A stretch of 26,843 bases of DNA. Source: Clostridiales bacterium UBA6468 (lineage in GTDB: Bacteria; Bacillota; Clostridia; Oscillospirales; Oscillospiraceae). Within the stretch, counting starts at the first letter, position 1. The number at the start of each line of letters is the position of its first letter. The stretch is from contig DJNI01000016.1 of the NCBI GenBank assembly GCA_002436765.1, positions 1-26,843 on the forward strand. The letters run 5' to 3'. Position numbers and translations under genes: made by a program. Positions 16,003 through 23,740 of the stretch are shown piece by piece. The notes beneath the pieces were generated by a model. It ran no database searches. It was given only the letters and a program-made list of their open reading frames with translations, and was not told the origin of the DNA.

Positions 16003-17169
16003 TCACAGCACCTGGCTGTAGATGGCGCGGGCATCCTCCGGGGTGACTTTGCGCATATTGTTGCTGAGCAAACGAGTCACCTGCATTCCCGCATCCACCA
16101 AGCTCTCCAGATCCTCGGCAGGTACATCGAACTCCGTCAGGCTGGTAGGAATGTCCAGATGCCGGATGATGGCTTCCATTCTGGCAATGACCCAGGCAGC
16201 CTTTTCCTCGACGGAGGAAAGCTTTTCCGCCTCATGGCAGCTGCGATCGTAAATCACGGCCAGGCGCTCCTTGACGACAGGGTCTTCTGCATTGAAGCGC
16301 ATGACCGGTGCCAGCAGAATTGCATTGGAAACGCCGTGGGCAATGTGGTATTTGCCGCCCAGGGGATAGCTCAGGGCGTGAACCGCGGTGGTTCCGGAAG
16401 CCGTAATGGCCAGTCCGCCGTAGTAAGCGGCGATCTGCATTTTATTCTTTGCATCCATGGCTTCGGGGTCGTCGCAAGCCGCTTCCAGGTTGTTCAGGAT
16501 CAGATCGCAGCCCTCCAGCGCGTACATATCGCTGAACGGATTGGCCTTGTTGCCGGTAAAGCACTCAACGCAGTGCGCCAGGGCATCCACGCCGGTCGAA
16601 GCGGCGATCCTGCGGGGCAGATTCTTGATCAGGCGGGCATCCAGGATCACGTAGTCGGCAATCATGTTCTCGTTTACAATTCCGATTTTCAGTTCTCTTT
16701 CGGGGACGCCTACAATGGCATTGGGCGTCACCTCGGCGCCTGTGCCCGCCGTGGTGGGAATCAGGACAATGGGAACGCATTTCTTCGCCATGCCGGGATT
16801 GTCCAGCAGCTCCTTGACGCCGTACTCGTCCGTTACCAGAACGGAGGCCAGCTTGGCCGCGTCCATGACGCTGCCGCCGCCGCAGGCCACGATCAGATCC
16901 GCGCCGCTTGCCTTGAAATCGTCCACGACCGCCTGTACCGCCATATAAGAAGGCTCTGCAGGCAGGTCGTCCAGCACATAATACTCGACACCGGTGCTCT
17001 TCACGACTGCCTCCGGCATGTCGAACAGGCCAAGCCTTCGCAGTCCCTTGTCGGTGAACATGGCAACCTTTTTGGCGTCCAGCTTCTTGATGATATCAGC
17101 GATGTTTTCCATGGAGTTCTCGCCGCCGAATACGGCGTGAGGCATTTTAAGGCTATACTGTTTCAGCAT
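16003..17169 (-). CDS. iron-containing (group III) alcohol dehydrogenase
   Basis: A 388-aa protein with the nucleotide-binding GGGSVMDAAK (97-106), PTTAGTGAEVTP (138-149), and metal ligands D195 and H199 (DALAH), H264 and H278 (GGKYHIAHG). This family interconverts alcohols or hydroxy acids and aldehydes or ketones with NAD(P). The substrate is not readable; in context it may reduce the aldehyde released by the adjacent DapA-family lyase, or oxidise a hydroxyl group on the imported compound. ATG 17169 has GGAGAGG upstream and follows the esterase gene by 12 bases. Confidence 0.92.
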   Translation of the reverse strand: MLKQYSLKMPHAVFGGENSMENIADIIKKLDAKKVAMFTDKGLRRLGLFDMPEAVVKSTGVEYYVLDDLPAEPSYMAVQAVVDDFKASGADLIVACGGGSVMDAAKLASVLVTDEYGVKELLDNPGMAKKCVPIVLIPTTAGTGAEVTPNAIVGVPERELKIGIVNENMIADYVILDARLIKNLPRRIAASTGVDALAHCVECFTGNKANPFSDMYALEGCDLILNNLEAACDDPEAMDAKNKMQIAAYYGGLAITASGTTAVHALSYPLGGKYHIAHGVSNAILLAPVMRFNAEDPVVKERLAVIYDRSCHEAEKLSSVEEKAAWVIARMEAIIRHLDIPTSLTEFDVPAEDLESLVDAGMQVTRLLSNNMRKVTPEDARAIYSQVL

Positions 17170-17181
17170 ATTTATCCTCTC

Positions 17182-18939
17182 CTATTTTTCAATATGTAAG
17201 GTTCCATCCGGATTCCGGGAAAATCTTTTCAGGAATTTCCAGGTGTAATCATGGGTACGGATATCCAGCGCGTGGGGGCAGCGCTTTGCCAGCAGCAGTT
17301 CATACAGGCTGTCTCCGGCGGCATTGAACCAACGGTGATGCAGGAACCGCCCGTCATCGCCCTCATACACCGTCTCATCCGCCGTGATGCCGGACTCGTT
17401 GTCCATGTTCTGAACGAAGGCATCCGTATTCAGATGATTGTACGCTCTCCAGTAATAGAACGTTTTCAGTCTGGAATCCTCAGGATCCGTGATCGGCCAC
17501 TCGCCGTCAATGAGGCCCGCAGTCTGGATCACCGGAACAATGTAATCAAAGGAGGCTTTTGCCTTGTCTGCCGCGAGCCTGGTGTTGGAGGGTTCCGTTA
17601 CCCCGTCAAGGATGCTCCGTCCGGGATTGTACTTTCTCAGCTCCATTGCCTCCAGACTGCTGAAATATCCCTCGTTATATGCGTTGCAGGGAGCTGCCGC
17701 AGCAACCACATTCGGCAGGCTGCAGGCCATGGCGTTGGACATCATGCCGCCCATGGAGAAGCCGGAAACGTAGATGCGGCTTTCGTCAATGGGATGAACC
17801 GTCTTCATGTGGTCGATCAGCGCCAGGAAAAAGTCCTTATCACTGTATTTCAGCGACGTTCTGTCGTCCCAGACATTCCACATGTTTCGCTGGCTTGCCT
17901 CCGGGTAGACGACAATAAAATTCTCCTTATCCGCAATTTCGTGCCAGTCGCTCTGTTCCGCACCGTACAGGGGCACACATCCGCCGCCATGAAAATAGAA
18001 CAGCAGCGGCACCTTCTCCTGACTCCCCCGCAGCTGAGGCGGAATGTATTCGTACCAGGTCTGGGGATAGCCGTTGTTGCAGCCAAGAGAAGAATCCTTT
18101 ACGTGGCCCACAAAGCCCTTTTCCGTAAAGTTTGTCCGCTTCTGATAGCAGCCGTAGGTATCGTTCTGCCAGCGCCGGGTCTCGCTGAAAAGGCACTCCC
18201 AGGCAGCCGACACCATCTGCGCATCAATGGGCTTGTCCGTCACCAGCAGACGGCAGTTGGGATTTTTGCCGAAATACGTGGTTACGCCGTCTTTCGTCTC
18301 CTCTCCGGATACGCCGTTTGCAGCCTGAAGATATGCCGCGGCGGCAGCGTTGCCGGATACAAACGCGGCGGTCTCCACATTCAACGCATCCTTGGGAATG
18401 GAATAGCCCTCCGGGAACGCGCCGATCATCATGGCCGGAACGTTTATGGGTTTTCTGGCTGCCATGGTCATCAGCATGGCAGAAGCGGCGCTGCTGTCGG
18501 CAAGGTAGAAAATCATGCCGTTGAAGCCGCTGACTCCCAGCTCACTGCCCCGCAGGACACCAAAGCAGCGGATCAGGTAATCCATGTCGTTTTCACGGCC
18601 GGGATCCTCGTTGTAATTCCAGCCGCCCTTTGTAGGATTGGGGAAAAGCAGAAGGAAATTCTTATTTTCAGCCAGTGCGTCCAGACGGTATTTCTCCATC
18701 GCCGCTCTGGCAGACGCCTCATCGTCTCCATCCCGCAGAACCATCAGAATCTGGCACTGCTTGGGATGGGGGCAGCCGGATTTGGGGGCATAGGCATACA
18801 TGGTGCGTTCCTCTCCCGCGCCTGCGACTGCGTTATTTTCCGCTTCCCGCCGACCGCTGATATCGCCGGCAACCTTCTGCAAAAACAGGGTGCCCTCGTA
18901 TTTCGAGTGCTGGGTCAGTTCATTCATCTTGTCAATCAA
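17182..18939 (-). CDS. two-domain esterase, pseudo-hydrolase plus PHB-depolymerase-type domain (paralogue 2)
   Basis: A 585-aa protein. The N-terminal hydrolase-like domain (about 45-240) has lost the glycines of the nucleophile elbow (A147-D-S-S-A151). A linker RRWQNDTYG (255-263) leads to an esterase domain with oxyanion motif FHGGG (316-320), nucleophile S395 in GFSMGG, likely D478, and H556 in CPHA. No signal peptide is present. It starts with TTG at 18939, six bases after AGGAGAGG; the first ATG (18927) is 18 bases from that site, so TTG is preferred, and the paralogue has the equivalent extra residues. It follows paralogue 1 by 16 bases. Ester hydrolysis is expected; the substrate is unknown. 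Confidence 0.82.
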   Translation of the reverse strand: MIDKMNELTQHSKYEGTLFLQKVAGDISGRREAENNAVAGAGEERTMYAYAPKSGCPHPKQCQILMVLRDGDDEASARAAMEKYRLDALAENKNFLLLFPNPTKGGWNYNEDPGRENDMDYLIRCFGVLRGSELGVSGFNGMIFYLADSSAASAMLMTMAARKPINVPAMMIGAFPEGYSIPKDALNVETAAFVSGNAAAAAYLQAANGVSGEETKDGVTTYFGKNPNCRLLVTDKPIDAQMVSAAWECLFSETRRWQNDTYGCYQKRTNFTEKGFVGHVKDSSLGCNNGYPQTWYEYIPPQLRGSQEKVPLLFYFHGGGCVPLYGAEQSDWHEIADKENFIVVYPEASQRNMWNVWDDRTSLKYSDKDFFLALIDHMKTVHPIDESRIYVSGFSMGGMMSNAMACSLPNVVAAAAPCNAYNEGYFSSLEAMELRKYNPGRSILDGVTEPSNTRLAADKAKASFDYIVPVIQTAGLIDGEWPITDPEDSRLKTFYYWRAYNHLNTDAFVQNMDNESGITADETVYEGDDGRFLHHRWFNAAGDSLYELLLAKRCPHALDIRTHDYTWKFLKRFSRNPDGTLHIEK

Positions 18940-18955
18940 TGCAGTCCTCTCCTTT

Positions 18956-20707
18956 TTATTCTTCGATTTTCAGGCTGCCGTCGGGCATACGACGGAATTT
19001 CTTCAGAAATTCCCAGGCATATTCGATCTGTCGGGGGACAATGGCGTGGGGCATCCGCTTTACGGTCATCATTTCATAGAGAACCGGCGCTCCAGCGTCC
19101 ATGCTGTGCCAGCGCTGATGGAAGAAACGCTGCCCCTCATCCTCGTAGAACGCTTCGTCGGAGGCAATATGCGTCAGATTCTCTTCATCCAGGCGAAGTT
19201 TCCCGATGTTGTTGATGTCCATCCAGCGGGCAATGGTCTTCGTGCGTGTATCGTCGGTTTCCGCTGTAATCGGCCAGGACGCGATCAGATCATCGTTATA
19301 TCCGACGTTCTGGAACATAGGCATCCGGAAGTCCTTTTCCGCCCGTCTTGCATCTGCCTGGTCATGCTGGACGGTGTGCTCGGAGACATTCTCGGACTTT
19401 GGCCCGGGAAGCTCCCCAGGCTTTTTGAAATAAGCAAAATCAAAAGCGTTGCAGGGAGCCGCACCGGCAAAAATCTCCGGATATACCGCAGTGATCGCGT
19501 GGGTCATCATGCCGCCCATGGAGAAGCCGGTAGCATAAATCCGGGCCTCATCAATCGGGTGCACCTGCTTCATGTGCTGAATCAACGCCAGGACGAAGGC
19601 AAAGTCGCTGGGCATCCGCGGATCGTTGCCGATATTCCAGGCCTTGTTGATAGCCGGTGCAGGGAATACCACGATCAGGTTTTCCCGATCCGCCACATCC
19701 TGCCAGCCGCTTTGCTCCGCGCCGTAAAGGGGCACACAGTTTACGCCGTGGAAGTAGAAAACCAACGGTACCTTTTCACCGGTTCCCCGGAGCTGAGGTG
19801 GAATATACTCATACCAGGTATGCGCAAAGCCGTCGTTGCAGCCGAGAGACGTGTCCTTCACATGGGCGGTGAAGCCCCGTCCGGTGAACATGGTTCGCTT
19901 CTGGTAAGTGCCGTTGGTATCGTTTTGCCAGCGGCGGGTCAGGGAAAACAGCCTGTCCCAAGCCAGTGCAGCCGTGCAGCTGTCGATCCCCGACGTTGAG
20001 GTTATCAGCCTGCAATTGGGATTTTTGCCATAGTAAATCATCGCGTCGCCGGCAGTCTCCTCGGCAGACACGCCGTTGGCTCGTTTCAGGTAAGCCTCTG
20101 CCTGAGGATTGCCGCAGACCCAGGCAGAGGTTTCGACAGCCTCGGCAGTCTTAGGAATGCTGTAGTCCTCCGGGAAAGCGCCGATCATCATAGCCGGTAC
20201 GGAAATGGGTCTGCGGACAGCCATGGTCATAAGCAGCGCGGAAGCTCCGGGAGTCGTGCCGATGTAATATGTCATGCCGTTAAAGCCGTTTACGCCCACG
20301 GTACTGCTGCGCAGCACACCGAAGCAGCGGCCAAGGAAGTCCATATCATTATCATAGCACATCTCTTCCTTATAATTCCAGCCAGATGCGGCGGGATTGG
20401 GAAATAAGACGAGGAAATGCTCTTCTTCACTGAGCTTTCTCAGCCCCAGCCGATCCAGAAGCGCCTCCGCGCTTTGCGCACTGTCCTCGTCCCGCAGGAC
20501 GATCAGCACCTGGTTCTGTTTCGCGTCCGGGCATCCGGAGACAGGCGCGTAGACATACATTGTCCGATCCGTGCCGTTGGCTGCATGGATGTCGTTTTCG
20601 TGTTCGACTTTTTGGGAGGCTCTGCCGGGTACGTTTTCCAGCACCAGCCTCCCGGCAACCGGCGAAAACTGAACCAGCTCATTCATTTCATCATTCATTG
20701 AGACCAT
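18956..20707 (-). CDS. two-domain esterase, pseudo-hydrolase plus PHB-depolymerase-type domain (paralogue 1)
   Basis: A 583-aa protein colinear with the downstream paralogue; blocks such as GAFPE, YGKNPNCRL, WYEYIPPQLRG, LYGAEQSGW and GFSMGGMM are nearly identical. The N-terminal domain elbow is G150-T-T-P-G154, with Thr at the nucleophile site; the esterase domain has S396 in GFSMGG, D472 or D473, and H554 in MPHA. HGGG is replaced by HGVN (320-323), so the oxyanion loop differs between the paralogues. No signal peptide. ATG 20707 is used; ATG 20698 is equally compatible with the AAGGAAGG site. Confidence 0.82.
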   Translation of the reverse strand: MVSMNDEMNELVQFSPVAGRLVLENVPGRASQKVEHENDIHAANGTDRTMYVYAPVSGCPDAKQNQVLIVLRDEDSAQSAEALLDRLGLRKLSEEEHFLVLFPNPAASGWNYKEEMCYDNDMDFLGRCFGVLRSSTVGVNGFNGMTYYIGTTPGASALLMTMAVRRPISVPAMMIGAFPEDYSIPKTAEAVETSAWVCGNPQAEAYLKRANGVSAEETAGDAMIYYGKNPNCRLITSTSGIDSCTAALAWDRLFSLTRRWQNDTNGTYQKRTMFTGRGFTAHVKDTSLGCNDGFAHTWYEYIPPQLRGTGEKVPLVFYFHGVNCVPLYGAEQSGWQDVADRENLIVVFPAPAINKAWNIGNDPRMPSDFAFVLALIQHMKQVHPIDEARIYATGFSMGGMMTHAITAVYPEIFAGAAPCNAFDFAYFKKPGELPGPKSENVSEHTVQHDQADARRAEKDFRMPMFQNVGYNDDLIASWPITAETDDTRTKTIARWMDINNIGKLRLDEENLTHIASDEAFYEDEGQRFFHQRWHSMDAGAPVLYEMMTVKRMPHAIVPRQIEYAWEFLKKFRRMPDGSLKIEE

Positions 20708-20806
20708 ACCTTCCTTCTTGTTGTTTTGTGTTGAAATTTATAAAGTATCGCGGTCTCTCCCTGCCGACAGAGAGAAAACGCGTTTGTTTTCGACATATTG
20801 AACCCC

Positions 20807-20843
20807 GCAACGCCACACAGCAGATTTTGCCATGTGGCGTTGC
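20807..20843 (-). other. intercistronic stem-loop after the permease gene
   Basis: Perfect 11-base arms (20807-20817 and 20833-20843) around a 15-base loop, starting about ten bases past the permease stop. On the minus strand no T tract follows, so it is not a standard terminator. In a 146-base gap inside an operon it may stabilise or process the mRNA, or partly terminate it. Confidence 0.55.
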
Positions 20844-20853
20844 AGGAGGGATA

Positions 20854-22128
20854 TCAGTTGAACAGGAGCAGAGCAGCAGCGCTGAGGAATACCAGCTGCA
20901 TGATATACAGGGGGATGGTATAGGCCCAGAACTGGGTCAGCTTGTACTTGCCGGTACCCATTGCCAGAGCCGGCATGCCGTCGATGGGCATAATATAGTT
21001 GGTCCAGGCCGCACGGGTGCAGACAAGTGCCAGGGGCACGGGGTTATAGCCGTACTGGGTGCACAGCGCGATGCCGATGGGAGCGAAGACGAACAGGGAG
21101 CCGAAGGAAGCACCGGTAAAGGTAGCCATCAGGCTGGTCATGATTCCGAACACCATCAGCAGCAGGAAGTAGCTGGGGGCGGAGCCGAACAGCCCGGCAA
21201 CCAGGTTGGCCAGGTAAGCGGACAGGCCGGTTGCAGACATTGCCTCGGCGACGCCGATGACGGAAGCCATCATGATCAGCACCGGAGAGAACATGCTGCT
21301 CAGCAGCTCCTTAAAGCTGATGGCACCGACAGCCAGCAGGATACCCGCGATCAGCAGGGGCAGCGCGTAACCAGACTCTCCCAGTTTCCCCAGGAACATT
21401 ATAGCGACCAGCACCACAATGAACAGGACATAGACAGCATTCTGCTGGAACTTGGACAGGGTCGGGACAAATTCCTCATCCTTTGCTTCGGCTTCATTTT
21501 CCGCAGAGGTATTGGAAATATCGTGATCGGGGAGAACACGATGCATAACCGTGGAGTAGACAAGATAAATAGCGGACCAGACAATATTCATCAGGCAGTA
21601 TTTTGCGACGGAAACATCCGCATCGATACCGGCGCTGGCAACCAGACTGACGATGATGCCGATCATCATGACGGCGCCGTTGGGCAGCCAGGCAGAAGGA
21701 GCCATAGCCGCAGGAAGCAGGACGCGGGAAGCGGGGAGCTTTTTATTGTAGGGAATGGTGGCCATGATGGCGATGATCAGCATATAGTAGGGGGTGCCGG
21801 AAATGACGTTCCCAACCACCATGCAGGCGAAAATAATAGCGATAAAGCCGCCGATGCCGCCTCTGCCGGCAACCCGGCCAAGAAAGCCTTTCAGCTTGTG
21901 GATAGCCATGGTCTTCTGCAGAGCAGCAGTGCAGACGGTGAAGCCCATGATCATGATAACGTTCTTGTTCGTGAAGCCGACGAATGCCGTTGCGATGTCA
22001 GCCTGCTTGCATACAACCAGCAGTGCGCAGGCAATCAGAGCGGGCGCGCCGAAGGGAAGCTTGTCGCTGATGATAACTGCAATCATCAGAACGACGATAG
22101 CCAGCGTAATGATCATTGATATTGTCAT
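20854..22128 (-). CDS. SLC13-like (ion-transporter superfamily) anion permease
   Basis: A 424-aa protein with about 11-12 hydrophobic helices in two halves joined by an acidic cytoplasmic loop (about 205-225, NTSAENEAEAKDEE). The halves contain the small-residue loops SGTPYY and FTGASFGS, and a late NYIMPIDGMPALAMGTGKY segment, as in SLC13/CitMHS-type carriers that move di- or tricarboxylates and sugar acids with cations. No binding protein is encoded nearby, so this is the likely importer for the pathway. It lies 55 bases after the kinase gene, with AGAGG before the ATG. Confidence 0.83.
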   Translation of the reverse strand: MTISMIITLAIVVLMIAVIISDKLPFGAPALIACALLVVCKQADIATAFVGFTNKNVIMIMGFTVCTAALQKTMAIHKLKGFLGRVAGRGGIGGFIAIIFACMVVGNVISGTPYYMLIIAIMATIPYNKKLPASRVLLPAAMAPSAWLPNGAVMMIGIIVSLVASAGIDADVSVAKYCLMNIVWSAIYLVYSTVMHRVLPDHDISNTSAENEAEAKDEEFVPTLSKFQQNAVYVLFIVVLVAIMFLGKLGESGYALPLLIAGILLAVGAISFKELLSSMFSPVLIMMASVIGVAEAMSATGLSAYLANLVAGLFGSAPSYFLLLMVFGIMTSLMATFTGASFGSLFVFAPIGIALCTQYGYNPVPLALVCTRAAWTNYIMPIDGMPALAMGTGKYKLTQFWAYTIPLYIMQLVFLSAAALLLFN

Positions 22129-22183
22129 AATGTAGCCTCTTTCTTTTTCGTATTTTTATGGTTCTTCTTCCTGAGGTACGCAT

Positions 22184-23425
22184 TTATTCCGGAACCGTTT
22201 CACCTCCGTCTTCCGCCTCTTGTGCCAAAAGAGGCAGTTTTAAGGAAACCCTTCTCAGCAAGTCCGGTTCCCCGAACCCTCCGGACTTGGATATGAGATA
22301 CCGCCAGGCTCCCTCGAAACGGTATTTTGCGAGAACAACCCCCGGCATGAGTTCCGCGGCCGGGACAATCGTTTCGATACCCAAGCAATGAATGAATGCG
22401 ATCAGCGTATCGCCGCCGATGATAAACAGTGTCGCGTCGGGCGCCAGGCGGCTGACCGCGCTGATGACCGCCCCCATCTTTTCGGCGACACGCCTGCTGT
22501 TTTCTGCCGTGGCTTCCGCCCCGTCTCCTACATCGGTGGATCCTGTGTCAAGAATCGTGATCGCGCTGCCCGCAGAAGCTGCCGCCACCCTCTTCGCCAG
22601 ATGCTCATCATCCTCCGCAGATCCGTTCTGAATCAGGTGAAATCTGGGCATTCCACACGTTTCCGCTTCCTCGCACTGCCGGATGGAAATGGGATTCACG
22701 CTTCCGCAAAAAATGATCAGCTTCGGCGGAACAGTGATTCTATCCTCTGCGGTTTTTGGAAAATGCAAAACCGTCGGGATGGCTGCGGCAAGACCCGCGC
22801 AGCCAGAAACCAGGCTTGCGCACACGTCGTGAAAGAGATGCGCCGCAATTCTTTGAATGTCTCCGTCCGTCTGTGCGTCAAATACCGCGATTCCGGCAGG
22901 ATAGTCCTCCCAGTCCGGATCCGCAGGGTACACGGTTACGGATGTGGTTTCCGAAATCACATCCGCCACGGCGGAGTGCCGCACCGGGTTGAACGGATCC
23001 TGTCGAAAAACGCTTTCAGCCACGGGGGTATCGCCGTCTATGTACTGGATGCCCTTTCGGGTCACCCGCTTCATCCTGGGGAATGCCGGTACGAAATAAA
23101 GCGTTTTCTCCCCTGTCGCCGCCAGGGACGCCGCCAGTTCGGCGCCGACATTTCCCCGGAGCGCACTGTCCACCTTTTTGAGAATGTAGCGGATCCCGCA
23201 TTCTTTCGCTTTTTTTGTCACATCGTAGACGGCGATGTATGCGTCTTCCCTTGACATATGGCGCGTAGGCACCACCGTGACCTGCACGGCGCAGTTTTTT
23301 GCGTCTGCGTTGGTTGAAAAGAATTCCCCTTCTCCAACACAGGTGGAGATTCCCGCATCGGCAAAGGCAACGCCCGAATCCAGCGCCCCCGTCAGGTCAT
23401 CTGCGATGATCAGTATCTTGTCCAT
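22184..23425 (-). CDS. four-carbon acid sugar kinase family protein (DUF1537)
   Basis: A 413-aa protein with the N-terminal substrate-domain motifs ADDLTGA (8-14) and KKVDSALRGN (83-92), and C-terminal nucleotide-domain motifs including GGDT and KSGGFGE (380-386). The family phosphorylates C4 aldonates (D-threonate, L-threonate, D-erythronate) at O4 (DtnK, LtnK, DenK, OtnK). With PdxA2 in the same operon the D-threonate-like route to dihydroxyacetone phosphate is favoured. GGGAGGTG precedes the ATG. It is the first gene of the operon, divergent from the regulator. Confidence 0.9.
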   Translation of the reverse strand: MDKILIIADDLTGALDSGVAFADAGISTCVGEGEFFSTNADAKNCAVQVTVVPTRHMSREDAYIAVYDVTKKAKECGIRYILKKVDSALRGNVGAELAASLAATGEKTLYFVPAFPRMKRVTRKGIQYIDGDTPVAESVFRQDPFNPVRHSAVADVISETTSVTVYPADPDWEDYPAGIAVFDAQTDGDIQRIAAHLFHDVCASLVSGCAGLAAAIPTVLHFPKTAEDRITVPPKLIIFCGSVNPISIRQCEEAETCGMPRFHLIQNGSAEDDEHLAKRVAAASAGSAITILDTGSTDVGDGAEATAENSRRVAEKMGAVISAVSRLAPDATLFIIGGDTLIAFIHCLGIETIVPAAELMPGVVLAKYRFEGAWRYLISKSGGFGEPDLLRRVSLKLPLLAQEAEDGGETVPE

Positions 23426-23476
23426 TTCACACCTCCCTGCTGATATGCGTTGTGGTGTTTTCTTCTTTTCACTAGC

Positions 23477-23505
23477 ATCTTACCAACATTGCCGCTCGTT
23501 TTCAA
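23477..23505 (-). promoter_or_regulatory. sigma-A-like promoter of the catabolic operon
   Basis: On the minus strand: TTGAAA (23500-23505), 17-base spacer, TAAGAT (23477-23482), giving a leader of about 45 bases to the kinase gene. A dyad GTTTTC (23498-23503) / GAAAAC (23520-23525) overlaps the -35. No sigma-54 type -24/-12 element was found here. Confidence 0.5.
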
Positions 23506-23568
23506 TTCGCTGTTTCAAAGAAAACTGTTCATTTCTGCAACAGCGCGAAAAAGCACGAGATCAATTTT

Positions 23569-23594
23569 TTGACATTTTGCACAAGTCAAGTGCA
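23569..23594. promoter_or_regulatory. interleaved dyads in the divergent control region
   Basis: TTGAC (23569-23573) and GTCAA (23585-23589) interleave with TGCAC (23578-23582) and GTGCA (23590-23594). They lie about 65 bases upstream of the operon promoter and the same distance upstream of the regulator promoter, a fitting place for a regulator site. The arms are short, so this is tentative. Confidence 0.35.
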
Positions 23595-23653
23595 TGCTAT
23601 CCGCAATCTGTCTACATTCCATGTGTTTCAGAATAAAACGTCTGTTTCATCTC

Positions 23654-23682
23654 TTGACATTTTCATTTTCAGGAGATACAGT
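23654..23682 (+). promoter_or_regulatory. probable promoter of the PrpR-like regulator
   Basis: TTGACA (23654-23659), 17-base spacer, TACAGT (23677-23682), leader about 50 bases. The ten bases TTGACATTTT also occur at 23569-23578. Confidence 0.5.
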
Positions 23683-23740
23683 AAAAGAACATGCCGATGA
23701 ATGTACTTTACGACTGCGGTATCTGATTACGGGGGCTTTT

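Noticed and set aside
12800..16006. Sialic acid catabolism (sialidase plus sialate lyase)
   Set aside because: No NanE or NanK genes, no FRIP motif, and the lyase has GTNGE and YNIPPRTG rather than sialate lyase motifs.
17251..19215. 654-codon plus-strand frame opposite two esterases
   Set aside because: It crosses the boundary of two real genes, has no ribosome site and no recognisable domain.
20560..22119. 519-codon plus-strand frame opposite the permease
   Set aside because: Low-complexity Asp/Gln/His/Gly composition, an antisense artefact of a membrane protein gene.
23426..23600. Sigma-54 promoter for the operon
   Set aside because: No GG-N10-GC type -24/-12 element in a suitable place, and the regulator lacks GAFTGA.
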